Assembly (NCBI RefSeq): GCF_042651465.1
Contig: NZ_JBHSCZ010000002.1
Coordinates: 434,001 to 498,000 of the forward strand
Length of the DNA: 64,000 bases
Reading direction: 5' to 3'
DNA from: Ferruginibacter yonginensis
Lineage (GTDB): Bacteria > Bacteroidota > Bacteroidia > Chitinophagales > Chitinophagaceae
Below are positions 55,043 to 63,529 of this stretch, one piece after another. The translations under genes and the position numbers were made by a program. Numbering within the stretch: the stretch's first letter is position 1; every line of letters begins with the position of its first letter. The notes under the pieces were generated by a model that was not told the origin of the DNA, searched no databases, and saw only the letters and a list, made by a program, of their open reading frames with translations.

Positions 55043-56366
55043 ACGTTTATTGGTACTACTTTTTGTAACATTTAGTTACACCATAGTAGCGGCTCAAGAT
55101 AACTCTCCCTACTCAAGGTATGGTTTAGGCGATATTGTACCTGCTCAAAACATAGCATCAAGGGGCATGGGTGGCATTAGCGTTGCTTTTATAGATTCTT
55201 CTGGCTTTTTGCCTTATTCACAATCGATCAACTTAACCAACCCTGCAGCTTTAGGTGGCTTAAACACAACGTTGTTTGATATTGGCGGCGAAATAAATAT
55301 TCGTACGTTGAAGAGCAATAATAGCCCTACAAAATCAACTGCAACCAATACCATTTTTAATTATTTACAATTGGGTTTTCCTATTACACCCAAAAAAATG
55401 TTAGCCAAAGGCAATACTTGGAATATCGCATTTGGTTTAAAACCTGTAACGAGGGTAAATTATAAAATTGCGGCTGATACTCGTTTAGTAGGTATTGATA
55501 GTGTGAGCACTTTGTTTGAAGGTACAGGTGGTTTAAACCAAGCAAACTTTAGCACAGGTATTAAAATTAAAAACTTCAGTTTTGGTGTTACTACTGGTTA
55601 CAGTTTTGGTAATAAAAATACTAGTACAAAAAGAGTATTTATTAACGATACAGTAAGCTATCAACAATCAAATACTGAGGCTAGTGCTCGTTACAATGGT
55701 TTCTTTTTAACAGTAGGTGCACAATATGGTATTCGCTTACAAAATAAGAATGTGTTACGCTTAGGCGCTACTGCTAATTTGCAGCAAAAGCTTAAAGGTA
55801 AAGCTGATAATTTTAGTGAGACTTTTGTATATGATAATGACGGTAATGTTGTACGGGTTGATTCTGTAAAATCAGTACTCAACCAAAGTGGTACTGTAGT
55901 GGTGCCAGCTACCTATACAGGCGGTTTTACTTATACAACGCCTCACTGGATTGTTGGTGCAGAAGTTAGCACCAGCCAGTGGGATAATTACAGCTACTTT
56001 GGTGCAAAAGATGCCGTGCAAAATAATACCATGTTTAGAGCCGGTGCTCAATATTACCCAGCTACTATAACTACACCCACATCAAAATACTGGAGCTTTG
56101 TAAAATACCGTGCAGGTTTTTACTACGGTAACGATTATGTAAATATTGGTACCAACCGTCCTAACTTAGGTGTTACATTTGGTGCAGGTTTACCTTTAAC
56201 ATCTTTCCAAAGATTACGTTTTGGTGATTTTGTAACCTTAAATACGGGTGTTGAAATTGGTCAAAATGGTAATAAACAAAACCAAAGTTTAAGAGAAGGT
56301 ATTTTTAGACTTAATTTTGGTGTATCAATGACAGCCGCTTGGTTTCAAAAACGTAAATACGAGTAG
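55008..56366 (+). CDS. Outer membrane beta-barrel protein, FadL/OmpP1-like
   Basis: A 452-residue protein. The signal peptide covers about 1-29 (ending TIVAAQ), followed by DNSPYSRYGLGDIV and an N-terminal hatch-like part. The rest alternates polar and aromatic residues as in a FadL-type porin, and the last residues end in charged aromatic strands. The ATG at 55008 was chosen because it begins the signal peptide; the frame is open further upstream inside coaX. It lies just before lptC and is probably translated with it. Confidence 0.8.
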   Translation: MHSANLTTAPIKRLLVLLFVTFSYTIVAAQDNSPYSRYGLGDIVPAQNIASRGMGGISVAFIDSSGFLPYSQSINLTNPAALGGLNTTLFDIGGEINIRTLKSNNSPTKSTATNTIFNYLQLGFPITPKKMLAKGNTWNIAFGLKPVTRVNYKIAADTRLVGIDSVSTLFEGTGGLNQANFSTGIKIKNFSFGVTTGYSFGNKNTSTKRVFINDTVSYQQSNTEASARYNGFFLTVGAQYGIRLQNKNVLRLGATANLQQKLKGKADNFSETFVYDNDGNVVRVDSVKSVLNQSGTVVVPATYTGGFTYTTPHWIVGAEVSTSQWDNYSYFGAKDAVQNNTMFRAGAQYYPATITTPTSKYWSFVKYRAGFYYGNDYVNIGTNRPNLGVTFGAGLPLTSFQRLRFGDFVTLNTGVEIGQNGNKQNQSLREGIFRLNFGVSMTAAWFQKRKYE

Positions 56367-56380
56367 TACTTTTAATTTTA

Positions 56381-56962
56381 ATGATGCATAACATCTTTAC
56401 AAAATATACAATAGCAGCGCTTCTAATAGGCTGCTTTTTTTTATATGCTTGCGAAAACGACCCTAAAGAAGTGAATAACTTGGGCAAAAAAGCAACAGGT
56501 ACAGAAGAAGCCACTTTTATTGAAATAAACTACACGATTGGCGGTAAAGCAAAAGCATTGCTTACTGCGCCATTAATGCTACATGTTGAGGATACAGTTA
56601 CCTATTATGAATTTCCTAAAACATTGTATGCAGAGTTTTACAACGAATCATCCATTAAAGAAAGTAAACTAACGGCTCTTTATGGTAAGTATAACGATGG
56701 CCAAAGCCTTATTTATTTGAGGGATAGTGTGAAGATTATCAATATGCTGAAAGGCGATACTATTTACTGCGATGATTTGTATTGGGATAGAAATAGAACT
56801 GGCACAGAATTTTATACTAACAAGAAAGTGCGTATTCGCCAAAAAGATGGTCAGTTTTTGAATGGTACAGGTATGGAAGCAAGCCAAAGTTTTAAAAACT
56901 ATCACATCATAAATGTAAATGGCGAACTCAACTCCAATGGTGAAGGTATACCGCAGCCATAA
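56381..56962 (+). CDS. lptC: LptC, LPS export periplasmic protein
   Basis: A 193-residue lipoprotein-like LptC. The lipobox LYAC puts the Cys at residue 24. The beta-jellyroll region has EATFIEINYTIGGKAKALLT, then YGKYNDGQSLIYLRDSVKI and DTIYCDDLYWDRN. LptC bridges LptBFG and LptA in LPS transport. It lies 14 bases after the FadL-like gene. Confidence 0.88.
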   Translation: MMHNIFTKYTIAALLIGCFFLYACENDPKEVNNLGKKATGTEEATFIEINYTIGGKAKALLTAPLMLHVEDTVTYYEFPKTLYAEFYNESSIKESKLTALYGKYNDGQSLIYLRDSVKIINMLKGDTIYCDDLYWDRNRTGTEFYTNKKVRIRQKDGQFLNGTGMEASQSFKNYHIINVNGELNSNGEGIPQP

Positions 56963-56997
56963 AACAATGTTGTAACTTTAATATAAAATATACATAT

Positions 56998-57981
56998 ATG
57001 GAATACCGTCGTTTAGGCAATGCTGGCTTACAATTGAGTGTGTTATCGTTTGGTAGTTGGGTGAGTTTTAGCAAGCAAATAGATGATAAAGTGGCTGATA
57101 CTTTAATGGGCTTTGCATATGATAATGGCATTAATTTTTTTGATAATGCTGAAGTATATGCATTGGGTGAAAGTGAAAAAATGATGGGGCGTATTTTAAA
57201 AAAGAAAAAATGGGATCGCACCTCATATGTAGTATCATCAAAAGCTTATTTTGGTTGGAGGGGCGATAAAAATAAACCCAACCAAACAGGAAACAGTCGT
57301 AAGCATTTAACAGAAGCTTGCAACGAAGCCTTACAACGTTTACAAGTAGATTATTTAGATTTATTTTACTGCCACCGTGCTGATAAAAACACACCCATTG
57401 TTGAAACCGTACAAACCATGAACACCTTAATACAACAAGGTAAAATTTTGTATTGGGGTACCAGTGAATGGACGGGTGTTGAAATTATGGAAGCCCATCG
57501 TGTTGCTGAAAAATACCATTTAATAGGCCCCACTATGGAGCAACCACAATACAATTTATTTGAACGCCAAAAAGTTGAAGCTGATTACAGCGAAATATAT
57601 AAAAATGTAGGCTTGGGTACAACCATTTGGAGCCCATTAGCATCAGGCCTTTTAACTGGTAAATACAATGATGGCGTTCCTAAAAATAGCCGACTTGCAT
57701 TAAAAGGCTTTGAATGGTTAAAAGATAAAGTGTTGCAAGAGGATAGTATAAAAAAAGTGAAAAAAATTGCAGCATTAGCACAAACATTAGGTGTTAGTAC
57801 CGCAGCGTTGAGTATTGCTTGGTGTATTAAAAATCCACATGTAACCACCGCAATTTTAGGGGCAACCAAAAAACAACAGTTGGTTGAAAATTTAAAAGCT
57901 TTAGAAGTGTTGCCTTTATTAACACCAGCTGTAATGGAGCAAATTGAAAAAATTGTTCAAAATAAACCAGCCATTTTATAA
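56998..57981 (+). CDS. Aldo/keto reductase, Kv-beta-like
   Basis: A 327-residue NADPH-dependent TIM-barrel enzyme. The catalytic tetrad is visible: Asp49, Tyr54, Lys81 and His125. The N-terminus MEYRRLGNAGLQLSVLSFGS and the WGTSEWTGVEIMEA segment resemble the voltage-gated potassium channel beta-subunit group. The substrate is unknown. Its stop is one base before the next start. Confidence 0.9.
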   Translation: MEYRRLGNAGLQLSVLSFGSWVSFSKQIDDKVADTLMGFAYDNGINFFDNAEVYALGESEKMMGRILKKKKWDRTSYVVSSKAYFGWRGDKNKPNQTGNSRKHLTEACNEALQRLQVDYLDLFYCHRADKNTPIVETVQTMNTLIQQGKILYWGTSEWTGVEIMEAHRVAEKYHLIGPTMEQPQYNLFERQKVEADYSEIYKNVGLGTTIWSPLASGLLTGKYNDGVPKNSRLALKGFEWLKDKVLQEDSIKKVKKIAALAQTLGVSTAALSIAWCIKNPHVTTAILGATKKQQLVENLKALEVLPLLTPAVMEQIEKIVQNKPAIL

Positions 57982-57982
57982 T

Positions 57983-58339
57983 ATGCAAAAAGCAACCGTA
58001 TATGGCATACCTAATTGCGATAGCGTAAAAAAAGGTATTACTTGGTTACAAAATAATGGGTTTGAAGTTACATTGTTCAATTTTAAAAAAGAACCTGTAA
58101 CTACAGCAATGCTACAGCGTTGGCAACAAGCTGTTACCCACACACCTTTGCTAAATAAAAAAAGTACCGCTTATAAAAACTTATCGGAAGCTGATCAGTT
58201 GGCTGTAAACAATGAAGTAACAACTTTTAAAATCATTCAACAAAACCCATTACTTATAAAACGACCTGTAATTGAGGTGGGTAAAAAAGTAGCAATAGGT
58301 TTTGATGAAACACTGTATCAATCAATTTTTTTAACATAA
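57983..58339 (+). CDS. ArsC/Spx/YffB family reductase-like protein
   Basis: A 118-residue thioredoxin-fold protein. The single-cysteine motif GIPNCDSVKKG has Cys12. A conserved IKRPVIEVG carries the family Arg. This is the ArsC-type/YffB layout rather than the CxxC of Spx. The ATG at 57983 lies one base after the aldo/keto reductase stop; an upstream TTG would add 13 unusual residues. It is separate from the thiol arsenate reductase gene downstream. Confidence 0.85.
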   Translation: MQKATVYGIPNCDSVKKGITWLQNNGFEVTLFNFKKEPVTTAMLQRWQQAVTHTPLLNKKSTAYKNLSEADQLAVNNEVTTFKIIQQNPLLIKRPVIEVGKKVAIGFDETLYQSIFLT

Positions 58340-58351
58340 ACTAGAGTAAAC

Positions 58352-58762
58352 ATGAAAAGAAACGCAACCGCCGTATGGCAAGGCAGTGGTAAAGATGGTA
58401 AAGGCCATTTAACTACACAAAGCACTACACTAAACCAAACACAATATTCATTTGCAAGTCGCTTTGAAAGTGGCGTAGGCACTAACCCTGAAGAGTTGGT
58501 AGCTGCAGCACATGCTGGTTGTTTTACCATGAAGTTGAGCTTTGTATTACAAGCAGCAGGCTTTACTGCCGATAATATTACCACTAAATGCGATATTGAT
58601 TTAGTAGATGGTAGCATCACTTCATCGCACTTAACTGTAAATGCCACTATACCAGGCATTAGTAAAGAGCAGTTTGATGAAGCCGTTGCTGATGCAAAAG
58701 CCAACTGCCCTATTTCAAAATTATACAACACTAATATTACTGCTGAAGCTACTTTAGCTTAA
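58352..58762 (+). CDS. osmC: OsmC/Ohr-family peroxiredoxin
   Basis: A 136-residue protein with the two catalytic cysteines Cys57 (AAAHAGCFTM) and Cys119 (KANCPIS) of the OsmC type. It reduces organic hydroperoxides. It lies 12 bases after the ArsC-like gene, so the two are probably co-transcribed. A terminator follows it. Confidence 0.92.
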   Translation: MKRNATAVWQGSGKDGKGHLTTQSTTLNQTQYSFASRFESGVGTNPEELVAAAHAGCFTMKLSFVLQAAGFTADNITTKCDIDLVDGSITSSHLTVNATIPGISKEQFDEAVADAKANCPISKLYNTNITAEATLA

Positions 58763-58777
58763 GTTGTATTTTTTAAT

Positions 58778-58816
58778 AGCTATGCCATGTAAAATTTTAT
58801 ATGGCGTAGCTTTTTT
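58778..58816 (+). terminator. Rho-independent terminator after osmC
   Basis: AGCTATGCCAT and ATGGCGTAGCT form an 11-bp stem with one G-T pair around a 12-base loop, followed by six T residues. It ends the aldo/keto reductase to osmC row. Confidence 0.85.
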
Positions 58817-58870
58817 ATTTTGATGGTAGTAGTTAACTTACCACATCATTTCAACCAAAACCAACATATT

Positions 58871-59689
58871 ATGTCGTTTGCAAATAAAACCATCTTTATA
58901 ACAGGCGCTAGCCGAGGTATTGGCAAAGCCATTGCCTTACGATTAGCAAAAGAAGGGGCTAACATTGTTGTAGCAGCAAAAAGTACTACCGAAGACCCTA
59001 AACTCGGCGGTACTATATTTTCAGCGGCAAAAGAAATAGAAGCTGCTGGCGGTAAAGCATTAGCAGTACAATGCGATATTAGAGATGAACAACAAATACA
59101 AGCTGCTGTTGATAAAGCGGTTGAAACATTTGGCGGTATTGATGTGTTGATTAACAATGCATCAGCTATTTCACTCACCCCCACAGAAAAAACAGAACCC
59201 AAGCGATTTGATTTAATGCACGACATTAATGTTAGGGGTACGTTTTTTATGTGTAAAGCCTGTATACCGCATCTAAAGAAAGCCAGTAACCCACATATCA
59301 TTACGCTTTCACCGCCATTAAATATGGATATGAAATGGTTTAAAGATCATATTGCTTATACATTAAGCAAGTATAACATGACGATGATTGCCATGGGTTT
59401 AGCAGCCGAATTAAAACCTTTTAATATTGCATCAAACGCTTTGTGGCCACGAACTACTATTGCAACTGCAGCGGTACAAAATTTATTAGGTGGCGAAGCG
59501 CTTATTAACATGAGTAGAACCACTGATATAGTGGCCGATGCGGCTTATGCTATTTTAATGAAATCATCGAACGACTGTACCGGTAATGCATTTATTGATG
59601 AAGATATATTAGTAGCAGAAGGTGTTACTGATTTTGAACAATATGCAGTAAAACCAGGCGGACAATTATTCAACGATTTGTTTGTATAA
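58871..59689 (+). CDS. Short-chain dehydrogenase, HSDL2-like
   Basis: A 272-residue SDR. The cofactor motif TGASRGIG is at residues 11-18, NNAS at 95-98. The catalytic Tyr163 and Lys167 are in HIAYTLSKYNM, with a Ser at 147. The long N-terminal half (KLGGTIFSAAKEIEAAGGKA) resembles hydroxysteroid dehydrogenase-like 2 proteins. The substrate is unknown. The ATG at 58871 was chosen over an upstream start at 58820. Confidence 0.88.
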   Translation: MSFANKTIFITGASRGIGKAIALRLAKEGANIVVAAKSTTEDPKLGGTIFSAAKEIEAAGGKALAVQCDIRDEQQIQAAVDKAVETFGGIDVLINNASAISLTPTEKTEPKRFDLMHDINVRGTFFMCKACIPHLKKASNPHIITLSPPLNMDMKWFKDHIAYTLSKYNMTMIAMGLAAELKPFNIASNALWPRTTIATAAVQNLLGGEALINMSRTTDIVADAAYAILMKSSNDCTGNAFIDEDILVAEGVTDFEQYAVKPGGQLFNDLFV

Positions 59690-59698
59690 GTAACTTTT

Positions 59699-59725
59699 AA
59701 AAGATGGCGTTTACCATCTTTTTTT
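59699..59725 (+). terminator. Rho-independent terminator between the SDR and arsR genes
   Basis: AAAAGATGG and CCATCTTTT form a 9-bp stem with a CGTTTA loop and a following T-run. An apparent upstream start of the arsR frame (59704) lies inside this hairpin, which supports the later start at 59767. Confidence 0.85.
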
Positions 59726-59743
59726 ATTTATATCTTTATCGTA

Positions 59744-59755
59744 ATATTGCAATAT
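59744..59755 (+). promoter_or_regulatory. Candidate ArsR operator upstream of arsR
   Basis: ATATTGCAATAT is a perfect 12-base palindrome 11 bases before the arsR ATG, in the position where ArsR/SmtB proteins bind their own promoter. A -7-like TATCTTTA lies just upstream. The binding role is inferred. Confidence 0.5.
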
Positions 59756-59766
59756 ACAATTTAAAT

Positions 59767-60099
59767 ATGGGCGCTACTAACACCGCTAATTTTAGCAAAA
59801 AGCAAAATGATATTGCTGCAATAATGAAAGCATTGGCTCACCCTGCAAGGGTTGCTATTATTGAGTATTTACTTCGTATTGATACCTGTATTTGTGGCGA
59901 TATAGTGAACGTATTACCACTAGCCCAACCTACTGTATCCCAACATTTAAAAGAGCTTAAAAATGCAGGGTTAATAAAAGGTACAATTGAGGGTAATGCC
60001 ATTTGCTACTGCATCAACGAAAAAGTGTTTGTTAAAATGCAACAGTTTTTTGAAACCATATCTCACCAAATTAATCAAAAATATAACCATTGTTGTTAA
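59767..60099 (+). CDS. arsR: ArsR/SmtB family metalloregulator
   Basis: A 110-residue winged-helix repressor. The DNA-binding helix contains LAQPTVSQHLKELKNAGLI (residues about 52-70). A CxC (Cys41, Cys43) lies in the DTCICGDIV segment, similar to the ELCVCDL metal site of ArsR, and a CysCys pair ends the protein. It probably releases DNA on arsenite or a similar metal ion. It begins the arsR-DUF6428-arsC row. The ATG at 59767 fits family length. Confidence 0.9.
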   Translation: MGATNTANFSKKQNDIAAIMKALAHPARVAIIEYLLRIDTCICGDIVNVLPLAQPTVSQHLKELKNAGLIKGTIEGNAICYCINEKVFVKMQQFFETISHQINQKYNHCC

Positions 60100-60103
60100 A
60101 TAA

Positions 60104-60568
60104 ATGTATATGAAACTATCAACCATTAAAACCATTTTGCCTACACTTACAGCTTTACATTTTCAATTGCCTGATGGTAGTATTGTGCCATCACATTTTC
60201 ATGTAACCGAAGTGGGTATTATCAATAAAAATTTTATTGATTGTGGCGGTACTATTCGTAGTGAGCAAAAAGTAAATTTTCAATTATGGAGTGCTAATGA
60301 TGTGCACCATCAACTGCAACCTCAAAAATTGCTAGATATTATTGAATTGTCAGAAAAGGCACTAGATATGGCTGATGCTGAAATTGAGGTAGAATACCAA
60401 TCAACCACTATTGGTAAATATGCGTTAGCGTTTAACGGTACTCACTTTCAGTTAATTAATTTACACACCGCATGTTTGGCTGAAGAGCAATGTGGTATTA
60501 CACCTGCTAAAACCCTTGCAACAGCGCCTGCAATAAATGCTTGTACGCCAGGTGGGGGATGTTGTTAA
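60104..60568 (+). CDS. DUF6428 family protein in an ars-type operon
   Basis: A 154-residue protein. The N-terminus LPDGSIVPSHFHVTEVGII and the FIDCGGTIRSEQKVNFQLW stretch fit DUF6428. The C-terminus is cysteine-rich (CTPGGGCC), with further single Cys residues. The family is often found next to arsR in Bacteroidota. The Cys-rich end suggests metal binding, but the function is not known. It starts 4 bases after the arsR stop. Confidence 0.8.
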   Translation: MYMKLSTIKTILPTLTALHFQLPDGSIVPSHFHVTEVGIINKNFIDCGGTIRSEQKVNFQLWSANDVHHQLQPQKLLDIIELSEKALDMADAEIEVEYQSTTIGKYALAFNGTHFQLINLHTACLAEEQCGITPAKTLATAPAINACTPGGGCC

Positions 60569-60606
60569 GGAACAAATATTATTAATGACCCAAAAATTGT
60601 TGCTAC

Positions 60607-61035
60607 ATGAAAAATGTATTGGTTTTGTGTACGGGTAATAGCTGTAGAAGTCAAATTGCAGAAGGGTATTTGCGTTATTTTGCTGGTAACAGCGCAACTA
60701 TTTACAGTGCCGGTGTTGAAACACATGGCGTAAACCCTAAAGCCATTGCTACGATGTTGGCAGATGGTATTGATATATCGCAACACACATCAAACAACAT
60801 TGCTGAGTATACCCATATTCCATTTGATTATGTTATAACAGTTTGTGACAATGCAAAAGAACGTTGTCCCTATTTTGCTACCACAGCAAAAAAGTTTCAT
60901 TACAACTTTCCCGATCCTGCTAAGGCTACAGGCACAGTTGATGAAATTACTGCTGCATTTGCTGATGTTAGAAACATGATTAAAGATTATTGTAAACAAT
61001 TTGTAGCAACCAATTTACCCGAAACAACGCCATAA
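60607..61035 (+). CDS. arsC: Arsenate reductase of the low-molecular-weight phosphatase type
   Basis: A 142-residue protein. The P-loop CTGNSCR (Cys8 to Arg14) is the LMW-phosphatase catalytic site. The downstream CDNAKERCPYF segment has the two cysteines used in thiol relay by thioredoxin-linked ArsC. The FPDPAKATG segment carries the acid Asp. It reduces arsenate to arsenite, which normally is pumped out by ArsB or Acr3; neither follows within the window. Confidence 0.88.
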   Translation: MKNVLVLCTGNSCRSQIAEGYLRYFAGNSATIYSAGVETHGVNPKAIATMLADGIDISQHTSNNIAEYTHIPFDYVITVCDNAKERCPYFATTAKKFHYNFPDPAKATGTVDEITAAFADVRNMIKDYCKQFVATNLPETTP

Positions 61036-61135
61036 TACAATCTGTTTACGTTCACTTTTAAGTATTTGTTGCCCATAAACGGCAATAAAAAATCATCTAT
61101 TCAACAGTCGGTTAAATTTTTTATCTTGCTAAGCA

Positions 61136-62650
61136 ATGAACTTGTTGTCAAAGTCAATATCATTTTTAGCAAGGTTGCGTTATAACCGCATACATAATTG
61201 GATTAACCACCCAGCAGCTGCTCAGCGTCAGGTTTTACAGTCGCTTATTACTGATGCACAGTACACTCACTTTGGTAAAAAATACCAGTTTGATAAACTA
61301 TTTACCATCAAAGAATTTAAAAAAAGAGTACCGCTGCATGAGTATGATGATGTAAGGCCCTATATTGAAAAGATGATGGCTGGAGAAGAAAATATATTGT
61401 GGAATACACCCGTAAAATGGTTTGCAAAAAGCAGCGGTACTACAAACGATAAAAGTAAGTTTATACCTGTAAGTGAAGAGAGCTTAAAAGACAATCATTT
61501 TAAAGCCAGTAAAGATGTACTTACGAAATATTACACCAATTTTCCCTCAAGTAATTTACTCACAGGTAAAAGTTTAGTGGTAGGCGGCTCACACCAAATA
61601 AGTCAACTTTCTAATGAAATTGCCACTGGCGATTTAAGTGCCATATTGATGCAAAACTCTCCATTTTGGGGCCAATGGCTGCGTACACCAGAGTTAAGCA
61701 TAGCCTTGTTAGATGAGTGGGAAAATAAAATTGAACAACTAGCAAACGTTACCGCTAACGAAAATGTTACTATGTTAGCAGGTGTACCAACTTGGACGCT
61801 TCTTTTACTCAAACGTATTTTAGAAATTAAACAAAAGCAAACCATTAAAGAAGTATGGCCCAATTTAGAATTGTATATTAACGGGGGTGTTTCATTTGTG
61901 CCTTATCGCCAACAATTTGAACAAATCATTGGCAAGCCCATTAATTATTTAGAAATATACAACGCTAGTGAAGGCTTTATTGCCGGGCAAGAAAAGCCCG
62001 ATGACGATGGCTTAATGTTATTTACAGAGCATGGTATATTTTATGAGTTTTTACCTGTTGAAAATTATGGCCAACCCAACCCACAAACATTGGGTTTAAC
62101 CGCAGTACAGTTGCATAAAAATTATGCTATTGTAATTAGCACCACAGGCGGTTTGTGGCGTTATATTATGGGCGATACGGTTGAGTTTACTTCATTAAAT
62201 CCGTACAAAATAAAAATTACTGGCAGGCTCAAACATTACATGAATGCGTTTGGTGAAGAAGTAATTGTTGATAATGCAGACAATGCTATTGCTGTTGCTG
62301 CTCAGCAAACCGGAGCTGTTGTAAGCGATTATACCGCAGCGCCCATTTATTTTACCGAACAAAGTAATGGCGCCCACGAGTGGTTAATTGAGTTTGAAAA
62401 AGCGCCGGCACAGCTTGATGTTTTTATTGAAAAAATGGATACCCATTTAAAAAGTATCAACAGCGATTATGAAGCCAAGCGCCAAAAAAGTATTGCGTTA
62501 CGTATGCCTGTAGTACATGCAGTACCTGTGGGCACTTTCACGGCATGGTTACGTACCAAAGGCAAAGTAGGCGGTCAGCATAAAGTGCCAAGGCTTAGCA
62601 ACGAACGGAAAATTATTGACGAAATAAAACAGCTCGTAGGAATTGCTTAA
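61136..62650 (+). CDS. GH3 family acyl-adenylate-forming enzyme
   Basis: A 504-residue protein of the GH3 superfamily. The N-terminal domain has WFAKSSGTTNDKSKFIPVS (ATP-binding motif 1), and YINGGVSFVPYRQQF and EIYNASEGFIAGQ (motif 2) with GGLWRYIMGDTVEF (motif 3) further on. Plant members join amino acids to auxin or jasmonate; bacterial substrates are largely unknown. It is probably transcribed from a close promoter-like TATCTTG just before the ATG. Confidence 0.9.
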   Translation: MNLLSKSISFLARLRYNRIHNWINHPAAAQRQVLQSLITDAQYTHFGKKYQFDKLFTIKEFKKRVPLHEYDDVRPYIEKMMAGEENILWNTPVKWFAKSSGTTNDKSKFIPVSEESLKDNHFKASKDVLTKYYTNFPSSNLLTGKSLVVGGSHQISQLSNEIATGDLSAILMQNSPFWGQWLRTPELSIALLDEWENKIEQLANVTANENVTMLAGVPTWTLLLLKRILEIKQKQTIKEVWPNLELYINGGVSFVPYRQQFEQIIGKPINYLEIYNASEGFIAGQEKPDDDGLMLFTEHGIFYEFLPVENYGQPNPQTLGLTAVQLHKNYAIVISTTGGLWRYIMGDTVEFTSLNPYKIKITGRLKHYMNAFGEEVIVDNADNAIAVAAQQTGAVVSDYTAAPIYFTEQSNGAHEWLIEFEKAPAQLDVFIEKMDTHLKSINSDYEAKRQKSIALRMPVVHAVPVGTFTAWLRTKGKVGGQHKVPRLSNERKIIDEIKQLVGIA

Positions 62651-62693
62651 GCAATCAAATGACCTCACATTTTACAAAGCAACTTGATTTTAA

Positions 62694-63470
62694 ATGAAAG
62701 CATTATTTACATTACTCGTAGTTTTATTTTTTTATAGTAATACATCGGCACAAAATAACCGACTTAATACCCATAACAACATTGGTTGGTATAATTATTT
62801 TGGCACCATTAAGCTTAATAAAAAGTGGGGCATACACACAGAGTACCAATGGCGTAGGGCCGATTTTATTACCAAATGGCAGCAAAGTTTGTTAAGGGTT
62901 GGTGTTAATTACCAAGCCACACCCAACGTTTTATTAAGAGCAGGTTATGGTTGGATAGAAACTTTTGCTTACGGCGATATTCCTTTAAATGGGTTCGGAA
63001 AAGATTTTACGGAACACCGCATTTTTGAAATGGCACAACTGTCACAAAAAGAAGGTATTGTTGATATGTCACACCGTTTTATGTTGGAGCAGCGCTTTGT
63101 TGGTAGGTATACAAATGCAGCACTCAATAAAGAAGATGATTACCCTTTATTGAATAGGTTTCGTTATATGTTTAGGGCACAGTTACCGTTGAAAGGAAAA
63201 AAAATCATCAACAAAACGCCTTACTTCGCTGTATATGATGAAGTGTTTATTGGTTTCGGTAAAAAGGTAAATGCCAATGTGTTTGATCAAAATAGAATTG
63301 GATTATTATTGGGCTATCGTTTTAATGATAAGTTTAGGCTCGAGGGTGGTTTTTTAAACCAAACGGTGCAATATGGTCGACAAATTAACGGTCGTAATGT
63401 GTTTCAATACAACAATGGCATCATCTTAAATTCATATTTTAATTTCGATTTGTCGCAAAAAAATAAATAA
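62694..63470 (+). CDS. DUF2490 outer membrane protein
   Basis: A 258-residue protein. A signal peptide (about 1-19) is followed by NNIGWYNYFGTIKLNKKWGI, HTEYQWRRADF and a row of beta strands ending in FNFDLSQKNK. DUF2490 proteins are probably outer-membrane beta-barrels. The family is common in Bacteroidota and of unknown role. It lies 43 bases after the GH3 gene, so co-transcription is possible. Confidence 0.85.
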   Translation: MKALFTLLVVLFFYSNTSAQNNRLNTHNNIGWYNYFGTIKLNKKWGIHTEYQWRRADFITKWQQSLLRVGVNYQATPNVLLRAGYGWIETFAYGDIPLNGFGKDFTEHRIFEMAQLSQKEGIVDMSHRFMLEQRFVGRYTNAALNKEDDYPLLNRFRYMFRAQLPLKGKKIINKTPYFAVYDEVFIGFGKKVNANVFDQNRIGLLLGYRFNDKFRLEGGFLNQTVQYGRQINGRNVFQYNNGIILNSYFNFDLSQKNK

Positions 63471-63529
63471 CTACAAATTGATTGTATTATTTTACAGCCC
63501 TAATAAAAGCTTTAGTTAAATAAAATCGT

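Noticed and set aside
57983..58339. Second arsenate reductase belonging to the ars operon
   Set aside because: It is in a different transcription unit, ended by the terminator at 58778, and its single-cysteine motif alone does not show arsenate activity.
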